Part shown: positions 18,100 to 27,685 of the stretch, piece by piece
How positions within the stretch are numbered: the first letter of the stretch is position 1
Layout of the letters: every line of letters begins with the position of its first letter
DNA from: FEN-1219 sp963744305
GTDB taxonomy: Bacteria; Pseudomonadota; Gammaproteobacteria; Steroidobacterales; Rariloculaceae
DNA length: 64,000 nucleotides
Assembly (NCBI GenBank): GCA_963744305.1
Contig: CAVUTF010000009.1
Location: 62,001-126,000 of the forward strand
Direction of reading: 5' to 3'
Translations under genes and position numbers: made by a program
The notes under the pieces: model-generated
Told to the model about the DNA's origin: nothing
The model's input: only the letters and a program-made list of their open reading frames with translations
Databases searched by the model: none

Positions 18100-18127
18100 T
18101 TCGGTCCCCTTATATAAGGGAACCGAA
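18100..18127. promoter_or_regulatory. 28-bp near-perfect palindrome, probable MarR operator
   Basis: The arms TTCGGTCCCCTTAT (18100-18113) and ATAAGGGAACCGAA (18114-18127) are complementary at 13 of 14 positions. The site lies 19 bp before the marR start and on the MFS side of the divergent gene pair, so it can repress both directions. A 24-of-28 match occurs at 29928-29955. MarR proteins bind palindromes of this size; the assignment to this MarR is inference from position. Confidence 0.8.
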
Positions 18128-18146
18128 TTGCTGGCAAGGGAGCACA

Positions 18147-18677
18147 ATGACGGAATTACCGCCAAGCACGACCTATCTCCTGAAGCGAGCCGAGCTCGCG
18201 GTCCGCGGCTGCGTCGAGGTGGCGCTCGGTGAGGTGAATCTGACGCCGAATCAGTTCTTCATTCTGTTCCTCGCAAAAACCGGCGAGGCGACTTCCTCCG
18301 CCGAGCTCGCCCGAGCGATGGGGGTGCTGCCGCAATCGATGACCGAGCTGATCGCACCGCTCGAGAAGAGCGGCGCCATTACGCGGCGGCCGGACGCCGG
18401 CAACAATCGCATCCTGCGCATCGAGCTGACTGCAGTGGGCGAACGGCTATTCGCCAAAGCGGCGGAGATCGCGATTCGGCTCGAGAGCGAGTTGTATGAA
18501 GACTTCGATGAGCGCGAGCTTGGCCGCTTGAGCCGATTGCTGACCGAGCTCACGGCCAAAGCGGAGGCGCATTCATTTCACCCGAAGGTGCGGCGGCTCA
18601 CGAAGGTAGCGACGAAGCTCAAGGCCGCTCGGGCGACGACGAAGCGGGCTATTCGCCGCGCCGCTTCTCGACGGTGA
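18147..18677 (+). CDS. MarR-family transcriptional regulator
   Basis: 176 residues from ATG 18147, with AAGGGAG at 18136-18142. The winged helix is clear: LGEVNLTPNQFFILFLAK, SSAELARAMGVLPQSMTELI as the helix-turn-helix, and the wing GAITRRPDAGNNRILRIELT. The C-terminal tail is rich in Lys and Arg. MarR proteins usually release DNA on binding phenolic or aromatic acid ligands, and derepression of a transporter plus hydrolases fits that. The divergent operator lies at 18100-18127. Downstream, CmcJ-like and SDR genes follow on the same strand and probably share the promoter. Confidence 0.88.
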   Translation: MTELPPSTTYLLKRAELAVRGCVEVALGEVNLTPNQFFILFLAKTGEATSSAELARAMGVLPQSMTELIAPLEKSGAITRRPDAGNNRILRIELTAVGERLFAKAAEIAIRLESELYEDFDERELGRLSRLLTELTAKAEAHSFHPKVRRLTKVATKLKAARATTKRAIRRAASRR

Positions 18678-18752
18678 ACGGAGACAACGTGATTCGACGC
18701 TCATCGCCGTGCGCCTCGACAGCTGTATGGGATGAAGAAGCAGGAGATTGAC

Positions 18753-19622
18753 ATGGCCAGCACGCTCACGTCGCAACCCGTATCCGAAAAGCCGCTCGCG
18801 GACGACGCTGTCGAAGCTACGATCAACTACCTCGGCCCGATGGACCAACGGCCGAAATTTCACGCTCAGGATCACGGCCGCGACAATCTCCGTTACGACC
18901 CACGCACGGTGACGATCCACAATGCGCGCTCGTTGCGCGAGCAGCCGACGCTCGCGCGGGAAGGCATCGTGCTCGCTAGTCACAAGACCGCAGTACGCGA
19001 CTTCCGCGATCCGGACGAAGTCCGCAAGGTGTATCTGCCAGAGATCGAGAGGCTATTTGTCGAATTGACCAACGCCGTGCGAGTGGTCGTGCTCGGTGGC
19101 GGCGGCCTCGTGCGCTACACCGAGCGCTCGCCCTATTTCGGAACCGGCATGAACACGCAGCCCGCGCGCTTTCCGCACGTCGACTTCACGCCGAATACCT
19201 CACCGGGCTTGGTCGATGACGTGTTCGGAACCAAGGCGGTGCCACTTGCGCCCGGCCAGCGGCTCGTCGGCTATAACATCTGGCGCGTCATCGCGCCCCC
19301 TCCGCAGGACGTGCCGCTCGCGGTCTGCGACTCACGCACCGTTGCGCGCGACGACCTCGTGCCGGCCGACGGCGTGTACGACGACGGCGACCCGTCGACG
19401 TGGTGGGAGCTCGAGGCGTATCTCCTTCGCCACAATCCGGCCCATCGCTGGCTCTACTATCGCGATATGCAGCCCGACGAGGTGCTCGTGTTCCGAGGCT
19501 ACGGCAACGAGCCCGTTTGGAAGGCAGGAGTGCCGCACAGCGCGTTCGACGATTCGAGCTGTCCACCGAACGGCCCCGCGCGAGTCAGCATCGAAGCGCG
19601 CGCGTTCGCCGTCTACGGCTGA
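18753..19622 (+). CDS. CmcJ/NvfI-family oxidoreductase
   Basis: 289 residues from ATG 18753, with AGGAG placed 6 bp upstream; the ATG at 18732 is poorer. Family features include ATINYLGPMDQRPKFH, REGIVLASHKTAVRDFRDPD, ARFPHVDFTPN, YNIWRVIAPPPQDVPLAVCD and the late VLVFRGYGNEPVWKAGVPHS with AFDD. The family includes CmcJ (cephamycin 7-alpha-methoxylation) and fungal NvfI, an Fe/2OG-related oxygenase; bacterial catabolic roles are not established. A paralogue lies at 38381-39190 next to a GntR regulator. Here the gene follows marR by 75 bp and precedes an SDR by 15 bp. Confidence 0.8.
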   Translation: MASTLTSQPVSEKPLADDAVEATINYLGPMDQRPKFHAQDHGRDNLRYDPRTVTIHNARSLREQPTLAREGIVLASHKTAVRDFRDPDEVRKVYLPEIERLFVELTNAVRVVVLGGGGLVRYTERSPYFGTGMNTQPARFPHVDFTPNTSPGLVDDVFGTKAVPLAPGQRLVGYNIWRVIAPPPQDVPLAVCDSRTVARDDLVPADGVYDDGDPSTWWELEAYLLRHNPAHRWLYYRDMQPDEVLVFRGYGNEPVWKAGVPHSAFDDSSCPPNGPARVSIEARAFAVYG

Positions 19623-19637
19623 GAGCTACGACTCTGT

Positions 19638-20480
19638 ATGGTCGATTTGACCGGACGCCGTTGCGTAGTCACTGGCGCGACCAACGGCATCGGCCGCGCA
19701 ACGGCACACGCACTCGCCGCGATGGGTGCGACGGTGGTCGTGCACGGGCGCAATGCCGCGGCTGTCGAAGCCGTGCGCAGCTCGATCACGCAGGCCACGT
19801 CAAACGCGCAGGTGACCGGTGTGCTCGCCGACTTCAGCTCGCTCGCGGACGTACGGCGGATGGCGGGCGAGCTTGCAGCGCAGGGGCGAATCGACGTGCT
19901 CGTGAACAACGCCGGCACGATGGCGAGGGCTCGCAAGACCACGGCGGATGGCTTCGAGTGGCAATTCGGGGTCAATCATCTCGCGCCGTTCCTGCTGACC
20001 AACCTAGTGCTCGACACGCTCGAGAGGAGTGATTCGGCACGCATCGTGACCGTGGCTTCCCAGGCCCACAGGCGTGGGACGATCGACTTCGACGATTTGC
20101 AGCTCGAGCGCACGCGGTACAGCGGCTTTCGCGCCTACGGCGCGTCGAAGCTCGCAAACATTCTGTTTACGTCGGAGCTCTCGCGCCGCCTCGCCGGAAC
20201 GGGCATCACCGCAAACTGCCTTCATCCGGGCGTCGTCGCGACGAACATTTTCAACGCCGGCGGAGTGGTCGGTAAGATCATCGGCCTGCTCGGCCGATGG
20301 TTCCTGCTGTCTCCCTCAGACGGCGCGGCGACCTCGGTATACCTCGCATCGTCCCCGGATGTTGCAGGCGTCACCGGCAAGTATTTCGACAAATGCCGGG
20401 AAGTAGCGCCCACGAGCGCCGCGAGCGACGCGTCGGCAGCCGCACGCCTCTGGGAGGTCAGCGAGCGACTGACCGGATGA
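19638..20480 (+). CDS. Short-chain dehydrogenase/reductase (SDR)
   Basis: 280 residues, classical SDR. The NAD(P)-binding motif is VVTGATNGIGRATAHALAAM, the structural motif is VLVNNAGTMARA, the catalytic Ser lies in RIVTVASQAH and the catalytic Tyr-Lys pair in FRAYGASKLANILF, as in retinol-dehydrogenase-like SDRs. It interconverts an alcohol and a ketone or aldehyde of unknown identity. Spacing of 15 bp after the CmcJ-like gene supports one marR-CmcJ-SDR transcript. Confidence 0.88.
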   Translation: MVDLTGRRCVVTGATNGIGRATAHALAAMGATVVVHGRNAAAVEAVRSSITQATSNAQVTGVLADFSSLADVRRMAGELAAQGRIDVLVNNAGTMARARKTTADGFEWQFGVNHLAPFLLTNLVLDTLERSDSARIVTVASQAHRRGTIDFDDLQLERTRYSGFRAYGASKLANILFTSELSRRLAGTGITANCLHPGVVATNIFNAGGVVGKIIGLLGRWFLLSPSDGAATSVYLASSPDVAGVTGKYFDKCREVAPTSAASDASAAARLWEVSERLTG

Positions 20481-20578
20481 ACGCCCCTTCCTCGCATCCA
20501 CGCACTGCGGCGCCGCGCCGGTGATCGCGCCTATAATCGCGGCTCGTGATTTGCAGCTTTTGCGCGGGGCAGCACGCA

Positions 20579-22421
20579 ATGAACAACAACATGAAGCCGA
20601 CGGCGTTTTCCCTCTTCCTCGTTTTGGCAGGCGCGCGCCAGTGGTCCGGCTGCCACGCAGCAGCCGCTCAACGGCGAGGCAATCTACGCCGAGAGCTGCG
20701 CGCGTTGCCATGAAACGGCGCTTCCGCAGATGCCGACGCGCGCCGCGCTCCGCGATTACACGCCGGAAATGATCGAGACTGCGCTCTCCTCGTTCGCGAT
20801 GCGTAGCGAAGGGGCACACTTGAGCCACGCCGAGCGTCGTGCCGTTGCGGAATTCTTGTCGGGTCGCCCGACGGGTTCCTACAAGGCGCCGCTCGAGGTG
20901 ATTCCGGAGAGCGCCTACTGCGCACAGAGCCGGAACATCACCAACCCGCTGGCGGGCCACTCATGGAATGGCTGGGGCGCCGGGCTCGGCAACGCGCGTT
21001 TTCAAGCGGCCGAGGCAGCCGGGCTCACGAGGTCCGACGTGCCGCGGCTGAAACTCAAATGGGCATTCGGCGTTCCCGGCGTTGCCGCATCCGGCACGCA
21101 AGTGACCGTCGTCGGCCAGCGGGCATTCTTCGGAACCCGCAACGGTATGGTCTATTCGCTGGATGCCGAGAGCGGGTGCATAGCCTGGACGTTTCAGGCG
21201 AACGGCGGCGTTCGATCGACACCCACGGTTGTCGAGGAAAACGGAAGCGGCACCGTGTATTTCGGCGACGCGCACGCGCGCGTCTATGCGCTCGACGCAC
21301 TGTCAGGCGCCGTGCGCTGGACGACGACTGTCGACGAGCACGTCGACGCGATGATTACAGGCGGCTCGGTGTTTCACGAGGGACGCCTGTACGTTCCCGT
21401 ATCCTCGCTCGAGGAAGGCAGCGCCGTCGTGCCGACCTACGAATGCTGCACGTTCATTGGCAGCCTCGTCGCGCTGGATGCGCAGAGCGGCCGGGAGATT
21501 TGGCGCACGCGCACGATCGCGCGCGGACCGGAGCCGACGGGGCGCAACGGCGTCGGCACGCCGATGTGGGGGCCGTCCGGCGCCGCGATTTGGTCTGCAC
21601 CGACGCTCGACCCCGCACGCAACCGCATTTACGTCGCCACGGGCGACAACTACTCGAATCCGCCGGTGGCTACGAGCGACGCGATCATGGCGCTTGCGCT
21701 CGATACCGGGCGCGTGCTCTGGTCCCAACAAACGCTGCCCGGCGACGCGTGGAATGTCTCGTGTCTCGCCGCGAAAGGCGAGTCGCTCAATTGCCCCGAG
21801 TCGGAAGGGCCGGACCACGACTACGGCAGCTCCGCAGTACTCACCACGCGGACTGATGGCAGGCCGATCCTGCTCGCCGGACAGAAGTCCGGCGTGCTGT
21901 ATGGTCTCGATCCCGACGACGGCAAGTTGATTTGGGAACGTCGCGTGGGTGACGGCGGCGTGCTCGGCGGCATCGAGTGGGGTTTCGCTACCGCCGGCGG
22001 CGCCGCTTATGTTTCTGTCTCGGAAGCGTTCGAGAAAGAGCCCGGTGACGCCGGCGGGATCTCCGCCATCGATGTCGACGACGGCGCCGTTCTGTGGGAA
22101 GCGGCCGCGGCGCAGGATTCGTGTGTCAACCGAAACGCCTGCAGCAGCGGTCAACCCGCCGCGGTAACGGCGATCCCCGGTGTCGTGTTCTCGGGAAGCC
22201 TGGACGGTCACTTGCGCGCTTATGACTCGGCCACCGGTGAAGTCATCTGGGACTTCGACACAGTTCGCGAGTTCGACACCATCAATGGCGTACCCGCCCA
22301 CGGCGGCTCGTTTAACGGCCCCGGCGCTACCGTCGTCGGCGGGACGTTGTTCGTCAGCTCGGGCTACTCATCGATCGGCTTCATGCCGGGCAACGTGCTG
22401 CTCGCTTTCGCCGCGGATTAG
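20579..22421 (+). CDS. Exported c-haem PQQ-type dehydrogenase, polyvinyl-alcohol dehydrogenase-like (frameshifted)
   Basis: A signal peptide begins at ATG 20579 (MNNNMKPTAFSLFLVLAGAR). After a one-base break near 20636 the mature part starts with a cytochrome c domain (GEAIYAESCARCHETALP) and continues as an eight-bladed PQQ-type propeller: MVYSLDAESGCIAWTFQANG, VYALDALSGAVRWTT, IYVATGDNYSNPPVATSDAI and YDSATGEVIWDFDT. Domain order cytochrome-propeller is that of polyvinyl-alcohol dehydrogenases, which oxidise secondary alcohols in the periplasm and pass electrons through haem. About 613 residues. A TATAAT box lies at 20532-20537. The substrate is not determined by sequence. Confidence 0.8.
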
Positions 22422-22508
22422 CTGCTACCGACGCGGCACGGGACCAGCGCCGTTCGGAGTAACATAGAAACGCGTTTCCGCGACCCGCGCGCAAAGGCCA
22501 CAAAGCGG

Positions 22509-24875
22509 ATGCATGCCTACATAGTGCCGCTCAGGGAACTCGGCCGCGCCGACGTAGAGCTCGTTGGCGGCAAGAACTCGTCGCTCGGTGAGATGTTGCG
22601 TTCGCTCGCGGGGCTTGGCGTCACGGTCCCGGACGGCTATGCGACCACCGTACACGCGTACCGGGATTTCTTGGGCCAAGACGGGCTCGACCGGCGTATC
22701 GAGCAAGTACTGCGTGCTCTCGATGTGGCCGATTTGTCCGCCCTGGCGAGCGCGGGCGCCGAGATCCGGCAAGCGATCCTGGCCACGCCGCTGCCTGCTC
22801 GCTTGCGCGAGGAAGTGGTCGCGGCCTGGCATGCACTCGACGCCGGCCGGGGCATTTCGGTAGCGGTACGGTCGTCCGCAACGGCCGAGGATCTCCCGGA
22901 CGCCTCGTTCGCCGGCCAACAGGCCACGTTCCTCAACGTTAGCGGTGAGCGCGAACTCCTCGCGGCGCTACACGAGGTGTTCGCATCGCTGTTCAACGAT
23001 CGCGCCATCGCGTACCGAGTACACCAGGGCTTCGAGCACTCGCTGGTCGGGCTGTCCGTGGGCGTGCAGCAAATGGTGCGCAGCGACCTCGGCGCGAGCG
23101 GGGTCATGTTCACGCTCGACACCGACTCGGGATTTCGCGACGTCGTGTTCATCACGAGCTCATATGGCCTCGGCGAGACCGTCGTGCAGGGCGCCGTCAA
23201 CCCCGACGAGTTTTACGTTTACAAGCCCGGCCTCGCAGCGGGGCGACGCGCGATCGTGCGGCGCAACCTCGGCAGCAAAGCGATCAAGATGGTGTATGCC
23301 GACGGCGGCGCCGCCGAACGCGTCGTGACCGTGGACGTACCCACCCAAGCGCGGCAGACCTTCTCGCTCGCCGATCACGAGATCGAAGAGCTCGCGCGCC
23401 AGGCGGTGACGATAGAGCGGCACTACGGCTGCCCCATGGACATCGAATGGGCCAAGGACGGCACCACCGGGCAGTTGTTGATCGTGCAGGCGCGGCCCGG
23501 AAACCGTTCAGAGCAAAAGCCGGCGCAGCCTGCAGCGTTTCTCGCTGAAAACGCGCTCGCGCGTGCTGGCCGAAGGGCGCAGCATCGGCCAGAAGATCGC
23601 GGCGGGTCGCGCGCGTCTGGTGGCCCGCCCGCAGGAGATGGCGCGTGTGCAGAGCGGCGACGTGCTGATCGCCGACATGACCGACCCGGATTGGGAACCG
23701 GTGATGAAGCGGGCCGCGGCTATCGTCACGCGCCGCGGCGGTCGCACCTGCCACGCGGCGATCATCGCTCGCGAGCTCGGCGTGCCGGCCGTCGTCGGTT
23801 GCGGCGACAGCCTGGACAACGTCAGCGAGGGACAAGAGATCACGGTGTCCTGCGCCGAAGGCGATACCGGCTACGTCTACGAAGGCGCACTCAAGTTCGA
23901 GGAACGCGGCGATCGAGCTCGATACGCTGCCGCCGGCGCCCGTGCAGATCATGATGAACGTCGGCAACCCGGATCGCGCGTTCGGCTTCGCCGGCATCCC
24001 GAATCACGGCGTCGGGCTCGCGCGGCTCGAGTTCATCATCAATCGAATGATCGGCGTTCACCCGAGGGCATTGCTCGACTTCGAACGTCTCGACGCCGAC
24101 GTGCGCCGCGCGATCCGCGAGCAGATGGCCGGCTACGCCGATCCGGTCACCTTCTACGTCACGAAACTCAGCGAAGGCATCAGCCAGATCGCCGCGGCAT
24201 TCGCGCCCCAACCCGTGATCGTGCGTCTTTCCGACTTCAAGTCGAACGAGTACGCGAATCTCATCGGCGGTCGCCTGTACGAGCCGCACGAGGAGAACCC
24301 GATGCTCGGGTTTCGCGGAGCTTCGCGCTACATCGATCCGTCGTTTCGTCCGTGCTTCGAGCTCGAGTGCCGCGCGTTGCGATACGTACGCGAGGAGATG
24401 GGACTCAACAACGTGCAGATCATGGTCCCGTTCATTCGCACGCTCACGGAGGCCGAAGAGGTCACGAACCTGCTCGCGGCCAACGGCTTACGCCGCGGCG
24501 TCGACGGCTTGCGCGTGATCATGATGTGCGAGTTGCCGACCAATGCCCTGCTCGCCGACCGTTATCTGCAGTACTTCGACGGGATGTCCATCGGTTCCAA
24601 CGACATGACGCAGCTCACGCTCGGCATCGACCGCGACTCCGCGATCGTCGCGGGCTCGTTCGACGAGCGCGACGATGCCGTCAAGGCCTTGCTGTCGCTC
24701 GCGATCGCGGCCTGCCGGCAGGCAGGGCAAATACATCGGGATCTGCGGCCAAGGTCCGTCGGACCACCCCGATTTCGCGCGCTGGCTCGTCGAGCAGGGT
24801 ATCGACAGCCTCTCGCTGAACCCCGACACCGTGCTCGAGACCTGGTTGGCCCTGGGCTCGCCCGAGCAAGAGTGA
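22509..24875 (+). CDS. ppsA: Phosphoenolpyruvate synthase (frameshifted)
   Basis: PpsA converts pyruvate, ATP and water to PEP, AMP and phosphate, the entry to gluconeogenesis. The N-terminal ATP-grasp domain shows VELVGGKNSSLGEML and SVAVRSSATAEDLPDASFAG; the phospho-His domain shows RRGGRTCHAAIIARELGVPA; the C-terminal barrel shows FRGASRYIDPSF, MCELPTNALLADRYLQYF, GSNDMTQLTLGIDRDS and IGICGQGPSDHPDFA with the catalytic Cys. Total length near 788 residues is normal. Breaks lie near 23499 (extra G), 23915 and 24725-24727 (extra G in GGG), all typical indel errors. It is directly followed by ppsR with no gap. Confidence 0.92.
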
Positions 24876-25722
24876 GTGAGGCAACACGCGGTGGACGGCG
24901 CGCGAACGGTTTGCTTCGTCTCGGATCGTACCGGCGTGACGACCGAGACCCTCGGCCATAGCCTGTTGTCGCTGTTCGGCGGCATGGCGTTTCGCACAGT
25001 CACCATGCCGTTCGTGCTGAACCCCGGACAGGCAAGCGGCGTCGTAGCACGAATCAACGCGCTCGGCGCGGAGCAGAACGCAAAGCCCATCGTGTTCTGC
25101 ACCGTCGTGGACAAAGAAACGCGCGCGATCATCAAACAGGCGAACGCTCTCGTGCTCGACCTCTTCTCCACATTCGTTGGGCAGCTCGAAGCCGAGCTCG
25201 GGGCGCGCGGCCGGCGTCGCGGGCGTTCCCGCGATGCACGGCGCCAAAACGGATCCGACCTATGCCGCGCGCATCGACGCGACCAACTACGCGTTAGCGA
25301 ACGACGACGGCGCCGGCGCGCGCGATTACCGATCGGCGAACGTCGTGCTGATTGGCGTGTCGCGCTCGGGCAAGACGCCCACGTGCCTCTACCTGGCGTT
25401 GCAATACGGTGTATTTGCCGCCAACTGCCCTCTGACGGACGAGGAGCTCGAGGCCGGTGCTCTGCCGCGTGCATTGTTGCCGCACAGAGAGAAACTCTAT
25501 GGGCTCATACTCAAGCCCGAGCGCCTGCAACAGATTCGCAGCGAGCGCCGGCCGGGCAGCCGCTATGCTTCGGCGCAGCAAGTGCAGTATGAGCTTCGCG
25601 CGGCGCAGGGCTTGTTCGATAAGCTCGGCGTGCCGCACCTCGACGTCACGGAATGCAGCATCGAGGAGATCGCGAGCCGCATCATGGACCAGATGGGGCT
25701 TGCGCGCCACGCGCGCAGTTGA
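24876..25722 (+). CDS. ppsR: PEP synthase regulatory kinase/pyrophosphorylase (frameshifted)
   Basis: PpsR inactivates PEP synthase by ADP-dependent phosphorylation and reactivates it by Pi-dependent dephosphorylation. Seen here: VCFVSDRTGVTTETLGHSLL at the N-terminus, the P-loop GVSRSGKTPTCLYLALQYG, GLILKPERLQQIR and the C-terminal DVTECSIEEIASRI. An extra G in the run 25200-25203 breaks the frame between LEAELG and RAAGVAGVPAMHG. The start is GTG 24876, immediately after the ppsA stop, or GTG 24891; both are non-ATG. Length about 282 residues matches the family. Confidence 0.9.
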
Positions 25723-25743
25723 CGTAGAAAAGAGGTAATCCCA

Positions 25744-26199
25744 ATGAGCACGCTACCCACTCTTACCGAGCTCAAGCTGTCGGCGGAGATGAAGCACGCG
25801 ATCAACACGGCTCTGGAGATAGGCAGAGCGATCGTCGTCGCCTACGTCGACGAGAGCGGCGCCCCGCACCTTTCCTATCGTGGCAGCACACAGGCGTATA
25901 GCGACACACAACTGGCGATTTGGGTACGTAATCCGCAGGGTCGAATCTTGACGGCAACCAGGAGCAATCCGTCCGTTGCCTTGATGTACGGCAATTTCGA
26001 TCCGACCGCTCGCGGTTTCATGGTATTTCGCGGCCGCGCGCACATCGACGAGAGCGCCGATGTGCGCCGCCGCGTCTACGAGCAGGCGCCCGAAGGCGAA
26101 CGGAACCTCGATAAGGAGCGCAAAGGCGTTCCGCTGATCATCGACCTCGACAGCGTCGAGGGTTTCTTCGGCGGCGCGCGTCTGCAGATGTGGCGTTGA
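25744..26199 (+). CDS. Pyridoxamine 5'-phosphate oxidase-family FMN-binding protein
   Basis: 151 residues, intact, with AAAGAGG before the ATG. The split-barrel flavin-binding fold shows in AIVVAYVDESGAPHLSYRGS, QLAIWVRNPQGRILTATRSN and RGFMVFRGRAHIDESADVRR. Small members of this family bind FMN or F420 and reduce diverse substrates; the true pyridoxal-phosphate-forming enzyme is longer with a C-terminal extension absent here. It follows ppsR by 21 bp but is probably unrelated functionally. Confidence 0.78.
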   Translation: MSTLPTLTELKLSAEMKHAINTALEIGRAIVVAYVDESGAPHLSYRGSTQAYSDTQLAIWVRNPQGRILTATRSNPSVALMYGNFDPTARGFMVFRGRAHIDESADVRRRVYEQAPEGERNLDKERKGVPLIIDLDSVEGFFGGARLQMWR

Positions 26200-26201
26200 G
26201 C

Positions 26202-26254
26202 CCCGTTCGGTCGCCGCTCGCTGCTCAAATCAAGAGCGGCCAATCGAGAACGGG
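26202..26254. terminator. Nested hairpin between convergent genes
   Basis: Outer arms CCCGTTC (26202-26208) and GAACGGG (26248-26254) enclose inner arms GCCGCTC (26213-26219) and GAGCGGC (26234-26240). It sits between the PNPOx-like gene and the convergent exported-protein gene, where a bidirectional terminator is expected. There is no U tract, so intrinsic termination is uncertain. Confidence 0.4.
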
Positions 26255-26284
26255 ACTCACGCCAGCCTACGCAGTCGCAGAGTC

Positions 26285-27020
26285 CTATTGCGCCGCCTGC
26301 ACAGGGAAGAACACGAGTTGAACGTGAGGGCGACCCTGAGTATCCCAGTTCCACCAGTAATCTTCGCCGGCGGCGTCGAAGAGCCCGACTCGGTCGTCGC
26401 ACTCAAGGTCAACGTCAATGGCAGTGTCGATGCACACGGTCAGCAGTTGCGCGCTCACGTTCTCCCAACGGTTCTGCGTCTTACCGCCGCCGGTCGTGCG
26501 CGTGCCTACCCAGATATTTTCGGTGCCGACGGAGCACAGAGACTCGAACGTCTCCTCTCCCGTAACTGGATCGATGGTGGACACTTCCATACAGCTCGTA
26601 ATTGTCACTTTGCCGCCCGGCTTGCCGAGAACGCGGGCTTTCACCTCGTATTCGGTGAAGGTCGGGTCCTGCAGCGTCTCGGCGCCACAATTCGAGCAGT
26701 TTTCGCCCGTGATCGGCAGATAGAAATTCGCGCCGTCTTCGGCACGCGTTGCCATCTTCAACCCAGAAGTCGTCGCCGGGCTTCAAGAAGATCTTGTTGA
26801 GCTTGACGGTCTTGTCCGTCGCGTTGCCGGTGTAGTCAGCTTGCACGGCGATCATGTGGCGATTCGAGTCGAGGAAGTCGCCGCTGGGGCATCGCTCGTA
26901 CGCGTTGACGTTCAGCAGAAAGCCATTCTTGCCTACCTTGGCACCATTGTTGCCGCTTTGCGCAAGCGCGCCGCTAGTCGCAAGCGCACTAAACGCTAGC
27001 AATGTCAGTAACTTATGCAT
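26285..27020 (-). CDS. Exported protein of unknown function behind a c-di-GMP riboswitch (frameshifted)
   Basis: The ATG at 27020 follows GGAGGG. Signal peptide: MHKLLTLLAFSALATSGALA. The mature part has NGFLLNVNAYERCPSGDFLD, HMIAVQADYTGN and KIFLKPGDDFWVEDGNA; a one-base break near 26755 leads to FYLPITGENCSNCGAETLQD and later IDPVTGEETFESLC and NENVSAQ-type polar segments, ending near FFPVQAAQ. About six cysteines suggest disulphides. No known domain is recognised. Its leader holds a c-di-GMP-I aptamer on the same strand, 148 bp upstream, so expression should respond to c-di-GMP. The divergent gene at 27686 is controlled the same way, which suggests a shared surface or matrix role. Confidence 0.7.
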
Positions 27021-27167
27021 CTTGGATCCCTCCATGGAGTTGGAAGACGACGCCCATCGGCGCCGCCGGAAAATCCGGTCCAAGAGGCGAGAAACGGCAG
27101 GTGAAGCGAATCTAAGCGACGCAGCAGGAACGGCGAAAAAAAAGGAAACCCCGTGCTCATACGCTAC

Positions 27168-27250
27168 TGGCAACCCCGCTGTCATAGGTCACGGACCTTT
27201 AGACCGGAAGCTTTGCGCCCCCACCTTTCGGTGGGTTTGCTCTTTTCAGC
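27168..27250 (-). promoter_or_regulatory. Cyclic di-GMP-I (GEMM-I) riboswitch, minus strand
   Basis: Read on the minus strand from 27250: GAGCAAACCCACC, a GAAA tetraloop closed by CCCACC/GGTGGG, the conserved core GGGGCGCAAAGC, CTTCCGGTC, a P3 stem (GTC and GGTC with partners GACC and GAC), and the closing GCGGGGTTGCC. These are the conserved blocks of GEMM-I in order. The base just before CAAACC (27240 complement) is G, the position called G20 that selects c-di-GMP; cGAMP-type variants have A there. It leads the exported protein at 26285-27020. A T8 run on this strand at 27136-27143 may belong to the expression platform. Confidence 0.88.
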
Positions 27251-27514
27251 AGCGCCAGTGTCCGCCAAAACGCAGTCCCCGTTCAACTCAATTTTGACAA
27301 AACACTCGCGCTCGTTGATCGATGCGCGTCGACCTCGTTTGCGCTCGCAAATTTTTTTCCTTGCGCGACTCTGCGACGTCACCTTCGTACTAGGCAGAGG
27401 TCAGTCGGCGGTCGCAGAGTGGCGACATGTGGACGGCCAGTGCAACCGCTGCTACCGTTCAACCCATAGTTCGATAGAAAGGCATCGAACACGCCTACCG
27501 ATAGCATAGTTACC
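27251..27514. other. Divergent promoter region between the two riboswitches
   Basis: This 264-bp stretch holds no credible gene. Promoters for both riboswitch leaders must lie here. An AT-rich patch with a T7 run sits near 27350-27360. Open frames crossing it are Arg-rich and unsupported. Confidence 0.5.
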
Positions 27515-27590
27515 ACTGAAAAAGGCAAACCGATCGTGAGGTCGGGACGCAAAGCTTCCGGTCTTGGCAACAAGACAGCGGGGTTGCCAG
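27515..27590 (+). promoter_or_regulatory. Cyclic di-GMP-I (GEMM-I) riboswitch, plus strand
   Basis: Conserved blocks in order: GGCAAACC (27524-27531), a GATC/GGTC stem with a GTGA tetraloop, the core GGGACGCAAAGC (27544-27555), TTCCGGTC, a P3 stem GTCTTG/CAAGAC with a GCAA loop, and GCGGGGTTGCC (27579-27588) pairing back to GGCAA. The G at 27525 occupies the G20 position, so the ligand should be c-di-GMP. It lies about 95 bp upstream of the Ig/FN3 lipoprotein start at 27686. No U tract follows closely, so control may act on translation. Confidence 0.93.
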
Positions 27591-27685
27591 TATAAAGCGC
27601 GGTACTTCACGACGTTTCTCTGACGTCCTTCGCATCGTCGGCTCTTCGCGATCCCGCCCAGATCGCTCGCACCGAGGAGCCACGG

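Noticed and set aside
27153..27509. A plus-strand frame across the minus-strand riboswitch
   Set aside because: It covers conserved aptamer bases and has no homology features.
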